Source: a virus. From it: a stretch of DNA of 26,450 nt. Below are positions 6,403-14,506 of the stretch, in pieces. The first letter of the stretch is position 1. Each line of letters starts with the position of its first letter. Location of the stretch: IMG/VR virus record IMGVR_UViG_3300042556_001221, positions 1-26,450 of that record, one strand, 5' to 3'. The notes beneath the pieces are model-generated. The model ran no database searches and had not been told where the DNA came from. It saw nothing but the letters and a program-made list of their open reading frames with translations. The position numbers were made by a program, and so were the translations under genes.

Positions 6403-9400
6403 ACAGGTCCTACCGGCGCTCAAGGTCCTAAAGGACCCACTGGTTCTACTGGTCCAACAGGACCAACTGGTGGTCAAGGTGCTCAAGGACCCATAGGTAA
6501 TAAAGGTCCAACCGGTCCTTCTTCATCACCTCAAGGTGCTCAAGGTCCTAAAGGACCCACAGGGTCATCTCCTCAAGGAGCTCAAGGTCCAAAAGGCCCT
6601 ACCGGCTCAACTGGTCCTACGGGTCCAACGGGCGCTCAAGGACCTACCGGTCCTACCGGCCCAACTGGTTTAAAAGGACCCACAGGCCCTACCGGCCCAC
6701 AAGGTAACCAAGGACCGGTGGGTCCATCTCCTCAAGGTGCTCAAGGTCCTAATGGTCCAACTGGTGGACAGGGTGCTAAAGGACCAACAGGACCCACTGG
6801 TCCTACGGGCGCTAAAGGTCCTACCGGCCCTACCGGCCCAACCGGTCCTACGGGCCCACAAGGTCCAACAGGCCCAACAGGCCCAACAGGATTACAAGGT
6901 GCTAAAGGAAACACAGGTCCAACCGGAGCCACAGGTCCTCAAGGACCCACCGGTCCTAAAGGTCCAACCGGGCCAGCGGGTGCTCCGGGCGCTCAAGGTC
7001 CCACCGGTCCTAAAGGACCAACTGGAGACCAGGGTGCTAAAGGACCAACAGGCCCCACGGGTCCAACGGGTGCTAAAGGACCCACAGGTCCTACCGGCCC
7101 CACAGGTGGAACTGGTGGTCAAGGTGCTACCGGTCCTCAAGGTTTCCAAGGACCTACCGGTCCTACCGGCCCAACAGGTGCAAAAGGACCACAAGGACCC
7201 ACAGGTCCACAAGGTAACCAAGGTCCTGCGGGTTCGTCACCCCAAGGTGGAACAGGTCCAAAAGGACCAACTGGTTCAACCGGCGCTCAAGGTCCTGTTG
7301 GACCAACGGGTCCTACCGGCCCAACGGGTCCTACCGGACCAACCGGTGCTACGGGTCCTACTGGAGCTCAAGGACCACAAGGAAATAAAGGACCACAAGG
7401 TCCAACGGGCGCCACCGGCCCTCAAGGTGCAACAGGTCCACAAGGTAACCAAGGACCGGTTGGTCCTTCACCACAAGGTCCCCAAGGTCCAACTGGAACA
7501 CAAGGAGATAAAGGTCCCACGGGCGCTTCTCCTAAAGGAGACCAAGGTCCGCAAGGAGCTCAAGGTCCCAAAGGTCCTCAAGGAGCTAACCCACAAGGTG
7601 ACCAAGGTCCACAAGGTCCGCAAGGTCCCAAAGGTCCTACCGGTTCTTCACCCCAAGGTGCTCAAGGTCCAAAAGGCCCACAAGGAGACAAAGGTCCGCA
7701 AGGTTCAGCTCCTCAAGGTAACCAAGGTCCCACTGGTTCATCACCTCAAGGTGCTCAAGGTCCTAAAGGTCCCACGGGTTCCTCACCTCAAGGTGATACC
7801 GGCCCTCAAGGTCCTCAAGGTCCAAAAGGTCCACAAGGTTCAGCACCTCAAGGTGACCAAGGTCCTAAAGGTCCACAAGGTGCTCAAGGACCAATGGGTA
7901 ATTCACCTCAAGGTGCTCAAGGTCCAAAAGGTCCGCAGGGTGATAAAGGTAATACGGGCGCTTCTCCTAAAGGAGACCAAGGTCCGCAAGGTGCTCAAGG
8001 TCCTAAAGGTTCTCAAGGAGCTAACCCACAAGGTGACCAAGGTCCACAAGGTCCTCAAGGTCCTAAAGGTCCTACCGGTTCTTCACCTCAAGGTGCTCAA
8101 GGTCCAAAAGGACCTCAAGGTGATAAGGGTCCACAAGGAGCCGCACCTCAAGGTGACCAAGGTCCAAAAGGTCCTCAAGGTCCACAAGGTCAACAAGGAC
8201 CTGCTCCCCAAGGAGACCAAGGTCCAAAAGGTCCACAAGGAGACAAAGGTCCTCAAGGAGCCGCACCTCAAGGTGACCAAGGTCCTAAAGGTCCACAAGG
8301 TTCTAAAGGGGACCAAGGACCATCACCACAAGGTGCTCAAGGTCCTAAAGGTCCACAAGGTGACAAAGGTCCTCAAGGAGCTGCTCCACAAGGAGCTCAA
8401 GGTCCAAAAGGCCCACAAGGAGATAAAGGACCCCAAGGTCCTGCGCCTCAAGGTGACCAAGGTCCAAAAGGACCGCAAGGACCACAAGGTCAACAAGGAC
8501 CGCAGGGTCCTGTTGGACCACAAGGTCCAAAAGGTCCTCAAGGAGATAAAGGTCCTCAAGGAGATAAAGGTCCTCAAGGGGCTGCTCCACAAGGTGATAC
8601 AGGCCCCCAAGGTCCTAAAGGTCCAACTGGTTCTTCACCTCAAGGTCCCCAAGGTCCAAAAGGTCCACAAGGAGATAAAGGTCCACAAGGAGCAGCACCA
8701 CAAGGTGATACAGGTCCTCAAGGTCCTCAAGGTTTAAAAGGTCCTCAAGGTTCAATTGGTATCCAAGGTGACCAAGGTCCACAAGGCCCGCAGGGTGATA
8801 AAGGTAATACAGGTTCTTCACCTCAAGGTGCTCAAGGTCCCAAAGGTCCTCAAGGAGACAAAGGTCCTCAAGGAGCTGCTCCACAAGGAAACCAAGGTCC
8901 TCAAGGGGGTAGTGGTCCAGCCGGTCCAAAAGGAACATCACCACAAGGAGACAAAGGACCTCAAGGCGCTCAAGGTCCTAAAGGACCACAAGGAGATTCT
9001 CCACAAGGAAACCAAGGACCACAAGGTCCTAAAGGGGACCAAGGTAATTCACCACAAGGTTCGCAGGGTCCTATTGGTGCTCAAGGTCCTAAAGGTTCTC
9101 AAGGAGCAGCACCACAAGGTGATATAGGTCCTCAAGGTCCTCAAGGAGACAAAGGTCCTCAAGGTTCAATTGGTATTCAAGGTGACCAAGGTCCCAAAGG
9201 TCCACAAGGGCCAAAAGGTGATGTAGGTCCTGCGCCTCAAGGTTCTCAAGGTCCAATTGGAGCTCAAGGTCCAAAGGGAACCTCGCCTCAAGGTGCTCAG
9301 GGTGCTCAAGGTCCTCAAGGAGCTAAAGGTCCTCAAGGAGATAAAGGTCAAAAGGGTGAAGCTGCATTAGGAACACTAATTAGTGGTGTATCGCCAGGAT

Positions 9401-9489
9401 TAACTTTTAATAATTCTCGTGGATTTTTAACATTTAATAATGGTGGTGCTACATATGTAATTCATATGTATGTAAGTGGTTCATTCTAA
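6001..9489 (+). CDS. Giant collagen-like fibre protein with N-terminal Hint (intein-like) domain (1162 aa)
   Basis: A start with an AAAGG leader opens a protein of three parts. Residues 1-134 are a Hint domain ending in His133-Asn134. Residues 136 to about 1121 are Gly-X-Y collagen repeats. The last 40 residues form a small beta-rich end domain finishing YVSGSF. In the first 350 collagen residues the triplets are mainly Gly-Pro-Thr. From about residue 490 they become Gly-Pro-Gln, Gly-Pro-Lys, Gly-Asp-Gln and Gly-Asp-Lys. Four-residue breaks of the type G-x-(S/A/N)-P-(Q/K)-G interrupt the triplets again and again. Lys is very common in the Y position before Gly, the context used by lysyl hydroxylases. 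Pro is almost always in X. There is no Cys. Such proteins form triple-helical rods, so a long flexible virion fibre is likely. The collagen is followed by a second collagen gene and then a hydroxylase/glycosyltransferase cassette. Confidence 0.9.
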   Translation: MSLIHALHEDTLLEVNGILIPIKDIQIGDVVKSYNTQTNTISEGKVVSKHIGFDSEYYHINFSDGSQLKTSIKSLFYSQNGEWLNPLDVYHLKKSLLNGLEITSLKLVEGDISFISIEVEPDHNYFVGNLLVHNTGPTGAQGPKGPTGSTGPTGPTGGQGAQGPIGNKGPTGPSSSPQGAQGPKGPTGSSPQGAQGPKGPTGSTGPTGPTGAQGPTGPTGPTGLKGPTGPTGPQGNQGPVGPSPQGAQGPNGPTGGQGAKGPTGPTGPTGAKGPTGPTGPTGPTGPQGPTGPTGPTGLQGAKGNTGPTGATGPQGPTGPKGPTGPAGAPGAQGPTGPKGPTGDQGAKGPTGPTGPTGAKGPTGPTGPTGGTGGQGATGPQGFQGPTGPTGPTGAKGPQGPTGPQGNQGPAGSSPQGGTGPKGPTGSTGAQGPVGPTGPTGPTGPTGPTGATGPTGAQGPQGNKGPQGPTGATGPQGATGPQGNQGPVGPSPQGPQGPTGTQGDKGPTGASPKGDQGPQGAQGPKGPQGANPQGDQGPQGPQGPKGPTGSSPQGAQGPKGPQGDKGPQGSAPQGNQGPTGSSPQGAQGPKGPTGSSPQGDTGPQGPQGPKGPQGSAPQGDQGPKGPQGAQGPMGNSPQGAQGPKGPQGDKGNTGASPKGDQGPQGAQGPKGSQGANPQGDQGPQGPQGPKGPTGSSPQGAQGPKGPQGDKGPQGAAPQGDQGPKGPQGPQGQQGPAPQGDQGPKGPQGDKGPQGAAPQGDQGPKGPQGSKGDQGPSPQGAQGPKGPQGDKGPQGAAPQGAQGPKGPQGDKGPQGPAPQGDQGPKGPQGPQGQQGPQGPVGPQGPKGPQGDKGPQGDKGPQGAAPQGDTGPQGPKGPTGSSPQGPQGPKGPQGDKGPQGAAPQGDTGPQGPQGLKGPQGSIGIQGDQGPQGPQGDKGNTGSSPQGAQGPKGPQGDKGPQGAAPQGNQGPQGGSGPAGPKGTSPQGDKGPQGAQGPKGPQGDSPQGNQGPQGPKGDQGNSPQGSQGPIGAQGPKGSQGAAPQGDIGPQGPQGDKGPQGSIGIQGDQGPKGPQGPKGDVGPAPQGSQGPIGAQGPKGTSPQGAQGAQGPQGAKGPQGDKGQKGEAALGTLISGVSPGLTFNNSRGFLTFNNGGATYVIHMYVSGSF
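7505..8155 (+). repeat. 435-bp higher-order repeat in the first collagen gene
   Basis: The block starting near 7519 (GGCGCTTCTCCTAAAGGAGA) recurs 435 bases later at 7954, and the match runs about 200 bases (roughly 7505-7720 and 7940-8155). Differences are mostly silent. The unit encodes 145 residues and includes the breaks ASPKG, ANPQG and SSPQG in the same order, so the break pattern was duplicated with it. Confidence 0.75.
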
Positions 9490-9512
9490 TCCAAAAATAA
9501 AGAAGTTCTCAT

Positions 9513-9989
9513 ATGAGTGTTAAAAACGGACAATTAGTCAGATTATACGATGGAACCCAAACCGCTATTGAAAATCTCATTAGCGGTTCTTCCATTGTTG
9601 CTGGTATTTCTTTACCTGGTCTTGGATTGGGTGAAAGTGATTATTTAAATTGGTCATCTACTGATATATCATCTACAACATTACAATCCGCTAATGTTAA
9701 ATCAAAAAATACTTTTGTAAATTCTACCGTTGAAAAAATTGAATTTAATGATGGTAATTTAATTGTATCACTCAATGAACCAATTTTAGTAAAAGATGGT
9801 GATGGTGTATACAAATTTAAAAAAGCAAAAGATGTAATACTTAATTCAGATTATTTAGTAAAATGGAATAATAATTTATTTGTAGATGAATTAATAACCA
9901 TCGCATATACTGTTGATGAACCAAGTGAAACATCCATAAACATAGAACCCTATGATGTATATCTTTTAAACGGATATGTAGTTCACAAT
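9513..9989 (+). other. Hint / BIL-type domain of the second collagen protein
   Basis: Residues 1-159 show GQLVRLYDGTQTAIENLISG (block A region) and INIEPYDVYLLNGYVVHN (blocks F and G), followed by Val160. The position matching Cys1 is probably Ser2, directly after the initiator Met. The TxxH motif has become Ser86-Leu-Asn-Glu89. The residue after Asn159 is Val, not Cys, Ser or Thr, so splicing is not expected. Asn cyclisation at His158-Asn159 remains possible. This is the pattern of BIL domains. Divergence from the first domain is large, so they are not a recent duplication. Confidence 0.75.
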
Positions 9990-12900
9990 GTTTCGTATAA
10001 TTACCTAACATATGCTTGTGATACTGGAACCTCCTTCGGCTGTTGGGCTTGGCCTTTTGATCCTGGAGTATACTCTGGCTGTTATGAGGTGCTTGGATTA
10101 GAAGAACCTTGCGCATTTACTTGTGAGAGCTGTGGTAGTCCCGTAGGGGATTTGGTCAGCGACCAAACTGCTTGTTTTGGTGAAGTTGTTGATGTATGTG
10201 ATGCAGATAACACTACTGGTGCTCAAGGCCCCACAGGTCCTAAAGGTGATAATGGACCAACTGGTGGACCCGGTGGTACAGGTCCTCAAGGTTTCCAAGG
10301 TCCAACCGGACCGGCGGGAGAGACCCCAGAGGCTCCAACGGGTGTTCAAGGGCCGGTGGGTCCTCTTGGAAATGCTGCATTAACAGGAGCACCTGGTCCT
10401 GTTGGACCTATCGGTGACCAAGGTGGTCAAGGTGGACAAGGTTCTCAAGGTCCTCAAGGACCAACTGGGGCTTCACCCACGGGCGGTGGTGGAGACCAAG
10501 GTGGTCAAGGTCCACAAGGTCCGAAGGGACCTTCAGGTAATTTAGGTCTTCAAGGTCCTGTGGGACCAACAGGCGCTACTGGACCCGTAGGCGCCGGTGG
10601 TGATACGGGCGCTTCTCCAACAGGCGGTGGTGGTGACCAAGGTCCAACTGGTGACCAAGGTGGTCAAGGTAATCAAGGTCCAACCGGTGGGCAGGGGCCC
10701 GAAGGTCCTACCGGCGCTGTGGGTGATTCCCCAACAGGCGGTGGTGGAGACCAAGGTCCTACTGGTGGTCAAGGAGATTTTGGTGCTGATGGATTAGGTC
10801 CTGGCGGAGTAGGTCCTATTGGCTCAAAAGGTGATACCGGTTCCGTAGGGGCTGGTGGTGATACGGGCGCTTCCCCAACAGGTGGTGGTGGTGACGAAGG
10901 ACCTACTGGTCCTACGGGTCCTACGGGTCCTGCTGGAGATAGAGGACCACAAGGTCCTATGGGACCAACGGGCGCTTCCCCCACAGGTGCTCAAGGAGAC
11001 CAAGGTCCAACGGGCGCTCAAGGACCCATAGGCGGTGATCCTGGTACTGGCGCTGTGGGTCCAATAGGGCCGGGTGGAGACCAAGGTTCACAAGGTCCTC
11101 AAGGTCCAATTGGGGCTTCACCTCAAGGTGGACAAGGTGGACAAGGTGCAAAAGGAACAATTCCGGGGTCTTGTACAGTAAACTATCAAGTATGGTCTAC
11201 TCACGCTGGAAATGGTTCCACATCTCAATATGGAGGATATCCAACGGATGCTGTAGATTTTGATAAATTTTTTGATGCAAGACAATCAAATTCTACATTA
11301 CATTCATCAGGCACAGCATCACCATCCGTTGTATTAGATTTCATAGTATACACCACCCTAACTTCAAATGGTATTGCAGTACCAAATAGTGGTGATTATT
11401 ACGCAGTGATGGCGTTTGGAACTTTTTACGCTAAAGAAACAGGCACATATACATTTACCGCAGAATCGGATGATTCAATAGATTTATTTATTGGAACTAC
11501 AAATGTTGCATCATATTATGGTGGTAGAGGAACCCCAGCATTAGGAACCACCACCGGTACTATTTCATTAACCGCAGGAACATCGTATCCATTCAGAGCT
11601 AGAATGCAGGAATATGCTGGTGGTGATGGTATGAGAGTTTTTTGGAAAAAACCATCTCAATCCGGTGGTGGAACTTGGTATCAAGATTGTGAAGAACTTG
11701 GAACATCACCAAATCCTGGTCCAAATGGACCACAAGGTGACCAAGGTCCAACTGGAGGACAAGGAAACCAAGGTCCAATTGGAGCTCAAGGTCCAAAAGG
11801 ACCTTCAGGTAATTTAGGAGCTCAAGGTCCAACTGGTGTAAAAGGTTCCATAGGTGGTGGTGGTGATGTCGGTGCTAAAGGAGCTCAAGGAGACCAAGGT
11901 CTTCAAGGTCCAATTGGACCAACCGGAGATGCTGGCCCTAAAGGAGCTCAAGGTGCTCAAGGTAACCACGGTAATCAAGGACCAACGGGCGATGCTGCTT
12001 TAACAGGCCTTCAAGGTCCAATTGGTGTAAAAGGTGATACAGGTCCAACGGGCGAGGCTGGTCCTAAAGGAGCTCAAGGTCCTATTGGTGCTGACCCTGG
12101 TCCGGGCGCTGTAGGTCCTATTGGTCCAACTGGTGATGCGGCTCCCAAGGGAGCTCAAGGTCCTCAAGGAAATGCAGGTCCTATTGGTCCCAAAGGTGAT
12201 GATGGTCCTAAAGGCGCTCAAGGTCCAACAGGCGGAGGTGGTGACCAAGGCCCTATGGGACCATCAGGTAATTTAGGCGCTCAAGGACCCATTGGTGTAA
12301 AAGGTGACCAAGGTGGAACAGGCGATGGGGCTCCAAAGGGAGCTCAAGGTGACCAAGGAAATGTAGGTCCTATTGGCCCTAAAGGTGATGATGGCCCTAA
12401 AGGGGCTCAAGGTGGTACTGGTAACCAAGGTAATCAAGGACCAACGGGCGATGCTGCTTTAACAGGCCCTCAAGGTCCCATTGGTGTAAAGGGTGATATA
12501 GGTCCTACCGGTGAGGCTGGTCCTAAAGGAGCTCAAGGTCCTATTGGTGCTGACCCTGGTCCGGGCGCTGTAGGTCCTATTGGTCCAACTGGTGATGCGG
12601 CTCCCAAGGGAGCTCAAGGTCCTCAAGGAAATATAGGTCCTATTGGTCCCAAAGGTGATGATGGTCCCAAAGGCGCTCAAGGTCCAACAGGCGGAGGTGG
12701 TGACCAAGGCCCTATGGGACCATCAGGTAATTTAGGCGCTCAAGGACCCATTGGTGTAAAAGGTGACCAAGGTGGAACCGGTGATACTGGTGGTAAAGGA
12801 GCTCAAGGAGACCAAGGCTTTGAAGGACCTATTGGCCCTAAAGGTGATGATGGCCCTAAAGGGGCTCAAGGTGGTACTGGTAACCAAGGTAATCAAGGAC

Positions 12901-14456
12901 CAACAGGTGATGCTGCTTTAACAGGCCCTCAAGGTCCCATTGGTGTAAAAGGTGATATAGGTCCAACAGGCGATGCTGGTCCTAAAGGCGCTCAAGGACC
13001 AAGTCCTGAAGGTCAAGGTGACCAAGGTCCTCAAGGACCTGCTGGTGGTAAAGGCGCTCAAGGTCCCATTGGTACAAAAGGAGATACAGGTCCAACAGGT
13101 GATGCTGGCCCTAAAGGAGCTCAAGGACCGGTGGGTAATCAAGGAGACCAAGGTCCTCAAGGTAATGAGGGAGCAGTTGGAGCTCAAGGACCAATTGGTG
13201 TAAAAGGTGATACCGGTCCAACGGGCGATGCTGGCCCTAAAGGAGCTGATGGCCCCATAGGTCTAAAAGGAGACCAAGGTCCTCAAGGTGATGCTGGTCC
13301 AAAGGGAGCTCAAGGTCCCATTGGTGGTGGAGGAGACCAAGGACCTCAAGGACCTCAAAGTATAGCAGGGCCAGGTGCTGAAGGATTTACAGGCGGTCCA
13401 CAAGGTTTGATGGGTCCAAATGGAGACCAAGGTCCAAAAGGAGATACAGGTCCAACCGGCGATGCTGGTCCTAAAGGAGCTCAAGGACCGGTGGGTAATC
13501 AAGGACCAACGGGAACGCCGGTTGAAACAGGCGCTCAAGGACCAATTGGTGTAAAGGGTGATACAGGTCCCACGGGTGAAGCTGGCCCTAAAGGAGCTCA
13601 AGGTCCTCAAGGGGTTAAAGGTTCTACCGACGGTCCCATTGGACCAAATGGTGACCAAGGTCCCAAAGGGGCTCAAGGTGCTCAAGGTAACCAAGGTAGA
13701 CAAGGACCAACGGGTGATGCAGCTTTAACAGGCCCTCAAGGTCCCATTGGTGTAAAAGGTGATATTGGTCAAAAAGGTGATGATGGGCCCAAGGGTGCTC
13801 AAGGACCACAAGGTGAAGTGGGACCGCAAGGTGATCCAGGTGATGACTCATTTGTTGAACCTGAACAAGGACCTGAAGGAGATGTAGGACCCGTTGGAGT
13901 AAAGGGTGATGCTGGTCCTAAAGGAGCTCAAGGACCTGTGGGTAATCAAGGTCCAAAAGGACCTTCCGGAAACGCAGGAGCTCAAGGACCACAAGGACCA
14001 CAATCCGATAAGGGTTCCACCACCGGAACCACGGGCGATGCTGGTCCTAAAGGTGCTCAAGGTCCGCAAGGGGTTAAAGGTTCTACCAATGGTCCTATTG
14101 GACCAAATGGTGACCAAGGTCCCAAAGGGGCTCAGGGTTCAATGGGTAGTCAAGGAGACCAAGGACCTAAAGGACCATCGGGTAATTTAGGTGCTCAAGG
14201 TCCAATTGGTTCACAAGGTAATCAAGGACCCACTGGTGATGCTCCAACTCCGGAACAAGATGGACCACAGGGTGCTCAAGGTATATCTCCGGGCTCTAAA
14301 GGTGATTTTGGTACACAAGGTGAAAAAGGAAATCAACTTGATGGTGGATTTTTTGAATGGAACGATACTATTCAAAAACTATTATTTAAACCATATGGTT
14401 GGACAAGTGGAGATAAATTATTTATTGTAGAATTATATCGCTCAGGTTCGTATTAA
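9513..14456 (+). CDS. Giant collagen-like fibre protein with Hint, Cys-rich and PA14-like domains (1647 aa)
   Basis: The gene starts 23 bases after the first collagen gene. Domains in order: residues 1-159, Hint domain ending His158-Asn159; 160-235, linker with eight Cys between residues 169 and 229; 236 to about 550, Gly-X-Y repeats; 554-726, a PA14/GLEYA-like beta domain; about 732-1607, more collagen; and a C-terminal 40-residue beta domain ending YRSGSY. The collagen differs from the first protein: Gly-Gly-Gly-Asp-Gln, Gly-Pro-Ile and Gly-Val-Lys are common, with breaks such as GASPTG, GDAALTG and GADPG. Lys is frequent in the Y position (GPKGAQ, GVKGD), and Pro is rare there. The product is probably a very long fibre with a mid-shaft binding domain. 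No collagenase, protease or chaperone domain is visible. It precedes the cassette likely to modify it. Confidence 0.9.
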   Translation: MSVKNGQLVRLYDGTQTAIENLISGSSIVAGISLPGLGLGESDYLNWSSTDISSTTLQSANVKSKNTFVNSTVEKIEFNDGNLIVSLNEPILVKDGDGVYKFKKAKDVILNSDYLVKWNNNLFVDELITIAYTVDEPSETSINIEPYDVYLLNGYVVHNVSYNYLTYACDTGTSFGCWAWPFDPGVYSGCYEVLGLEEPCAFTCESCGSPVGDLVSDQTACFGEVVDVCDADNTTGAQGPTGPKGDNGPTGGPGGTGPQGFQGPTGPAGETPEAPTGVQGPVGPLGNAALTGAPGPVGPIGDQGGQGGQGSQGPQGPTGASPTGGGGDQGGQGPQGPKGPSGNLGLQGPVGPTGATGPVGAGGDTGASPTGGGGDQGPTGDQGGQGNQGPTGGQGPEGPTGAVGDSPTGGGGDQGPTGGQGDFGADGLGPGGVGPIGSKGDTGSVGAGGDTGASPTGGGGDEGPTGPTGPTGPAGDRGPQGPMGPTGASPTGAQGDQGPTGAQGPIGGDPGTGAVGPIGPGGDQGSQGPQGPIGASPQGGQGGQGAKGTIPGSCTVNYQVWSTHAGNGSTSQYGGYPTDAVDFDKFFDARQSNSTLHSSGTASPSVVLDFIVYTTLTSNGIAVPNSGDYYAVMAFGTFYAKETGTYTFTAESDDSIDLFIGTTNVASYYGGRGTPALGTTTGTISLTAGTSYPFRARMQEYAGGDGMRVFWKKPSQSGGGTWYQDCEELGTSPNPGPNGPQGDQGPTGGQGNQGPIGAQGPKGPSGNLGAQGPTGVKGSIGGGGDVGAKGAQGDQGLQGPIGPTGDAGPKGAQGAQGNHGNQGPTGDAALTGLQGPIGVKGDTGPTGEAGPKGAQGPIGADPGPGAVGPIGPTGDAAPKGAQGPQGNAGPIGPKGDDGPKGAQGPTGGGGDQGPMGPSGNLGAQGPIGVKGDQGGTGDGAPKGAQGDQGNVGPIGPKGDDGPKGAQGGTGNQGNQGPTGDAALTGPQGPIGVKGDIGPTGEAGPKGAQGPIGADPGPGAVGPIGPTGDAAPKGAQGPQGNIGPIGPKGDDGPKGAQGPTGGGGDQGPMGPSGNLGAQGPIGVKGDQGGTGDTGGKGAQGDQGFEGPIGPKGDDGPKGAQGGTGNQGNQGPTGDAALTGPQGPIGVKGDIGPTGDAGPKGAQGPSPEGQGDQGPQGPAGGKGAQGPIGTKGDTGPTGDAGPKGAQGPVGNQGDQGPQGNEGAVGAQGPIGVKGDTGPTGDAGPKGADGPIGLKGDQGPQGDAGPKGAQGPIGGGGDQGPQGPQSIAGPGAEGFTGGPQGLMGPNGDQGPKGDTGPTGDAGPKGAQGPVGNQGPTGTPVETGAQGPIGVKGDTGPTGEAGPKGAQGPQGVKGSTDGPIGPNGDQGPKGAQGAQGNQGRQGPTGDAALTGPQGPIGVKGDIGQKGDDGPKGAQGPQGEVGPQGDPGDDSFVEPEQGPEGDVGPVGVKGDAGPKGAQGPVGNQGPKGPSGNAGAQGPQGPQSDKGSTTGTTGDAGPKGAQGPQGVKGSTNGPIGPNGDQGPKGAQGSMGSQGDQGPKGPSGNLGAQGPIGSQGNQGPTGDAPTPEQDGPQGAQGISPGSKGDFGTQGEKGNQLDGGFFEWNDTIQKLLFKPYGWTSGDKLFIVELYRSGSY
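9990..10217 (+). other. Cys-rich segment between Hint and collagen
   Basis: Residues 160-235 hold eight Cys (first 169, last 229), including a CESC pair, with several Trp and Tyr. After Hint cleavage this would be the N-terminus of the mature fibre. It may be a disulfide-linked or metal-binding attachment or trimerisation knot. No named family is recognised. Confidence 0.65.
11166..11700 (+). other. PA14/GLEYA-like beta domain inserted in collagen
   Basis: Residues 554-726 contain AFGTFYAKETGTYTFTAESD, then DLFIG, GTISLTAGTSYPFRARMQEY and GGDGMRVFWKKPSQ. This order of strands and motifs is that of PA14/GLEYA domains, which bind carbohydrates in yeast adhesins and bacterial proteins. The only two Cys in the region (554 and 726) sit exactly at its edges and could form a staple. 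It is flanked by Gly-X-Y repeats on both sides. Confidence 0.8.
11981..13000 (+). repeat. 459-bp higher-order repeat in the second collagen gene
   Basis: The element starting ACCAACGGGCGATGCTGCTT at 11981 recurs at 12440 and, slightly changed, at 12899, with exact 459-base spacing (153 residues, 51 triplet equivalents). Copies one and two match over most of their length; the third diverges after about 100 bases. A more distant relative lies near 13708. This indicates growth by unequal recombination. Confidence 0.85.
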
Positions 14457-14472
14457 TTAAAGTTGTAATCTA

Positions 14473-14479
14473 TATTTAT
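14473..14479 (+). promoter_or_regulatory. Late promoter-like TATTTAT motif before the modification cassette
   Basis: TCTATATTTATT lies 34 bases before the hydroxylase start. It shares the TATTTAT core, and the leading C/T residues, with motifs before the neck, coiled-coil, sheath, 78-aa and 68-aa genes. It would make the hydroxylase-glycosyltransferase genes a separate late unit. Confidence 0.55.
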
Positions 14480-14506
14480 TATAAAGTTTAAAAAATAAGT
14501 TTTGTT

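Noticed and set aside
6001-6405. A fully splicing intein in a collagen gene
   Set aside because: Almost no N-extein, Cys1 replaced by Ala and block B His by Lys; cleavage is more likely than splicing.
6737-8737. A 666-codon + strand frame rich in Lys, Val and Leu inside the first collagen gene
   Set aside because: It is the shadow of the nine-base Gly-X-Y repeat read out of frame; no ribosome site and an implausible composition.
6670-9351. Several minus-strand open frames across the collagen gene
   Set aside because: All come from the lack of stops in the reversed repeat; no start signals, and all neighbours lie on the + strand.
6406-9360. Short regular repeats that might suggest a CRISPR array
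   Set aside because: The repeats are coding, in frame, with nine-base triplet structure and no unique spacers.
9841-14117. Minus-strand frames across the second collagen gene, including two about 459 bases apart
   Set aside because: They mirror the higher-order repeat on the opposite strand and have no independent support.
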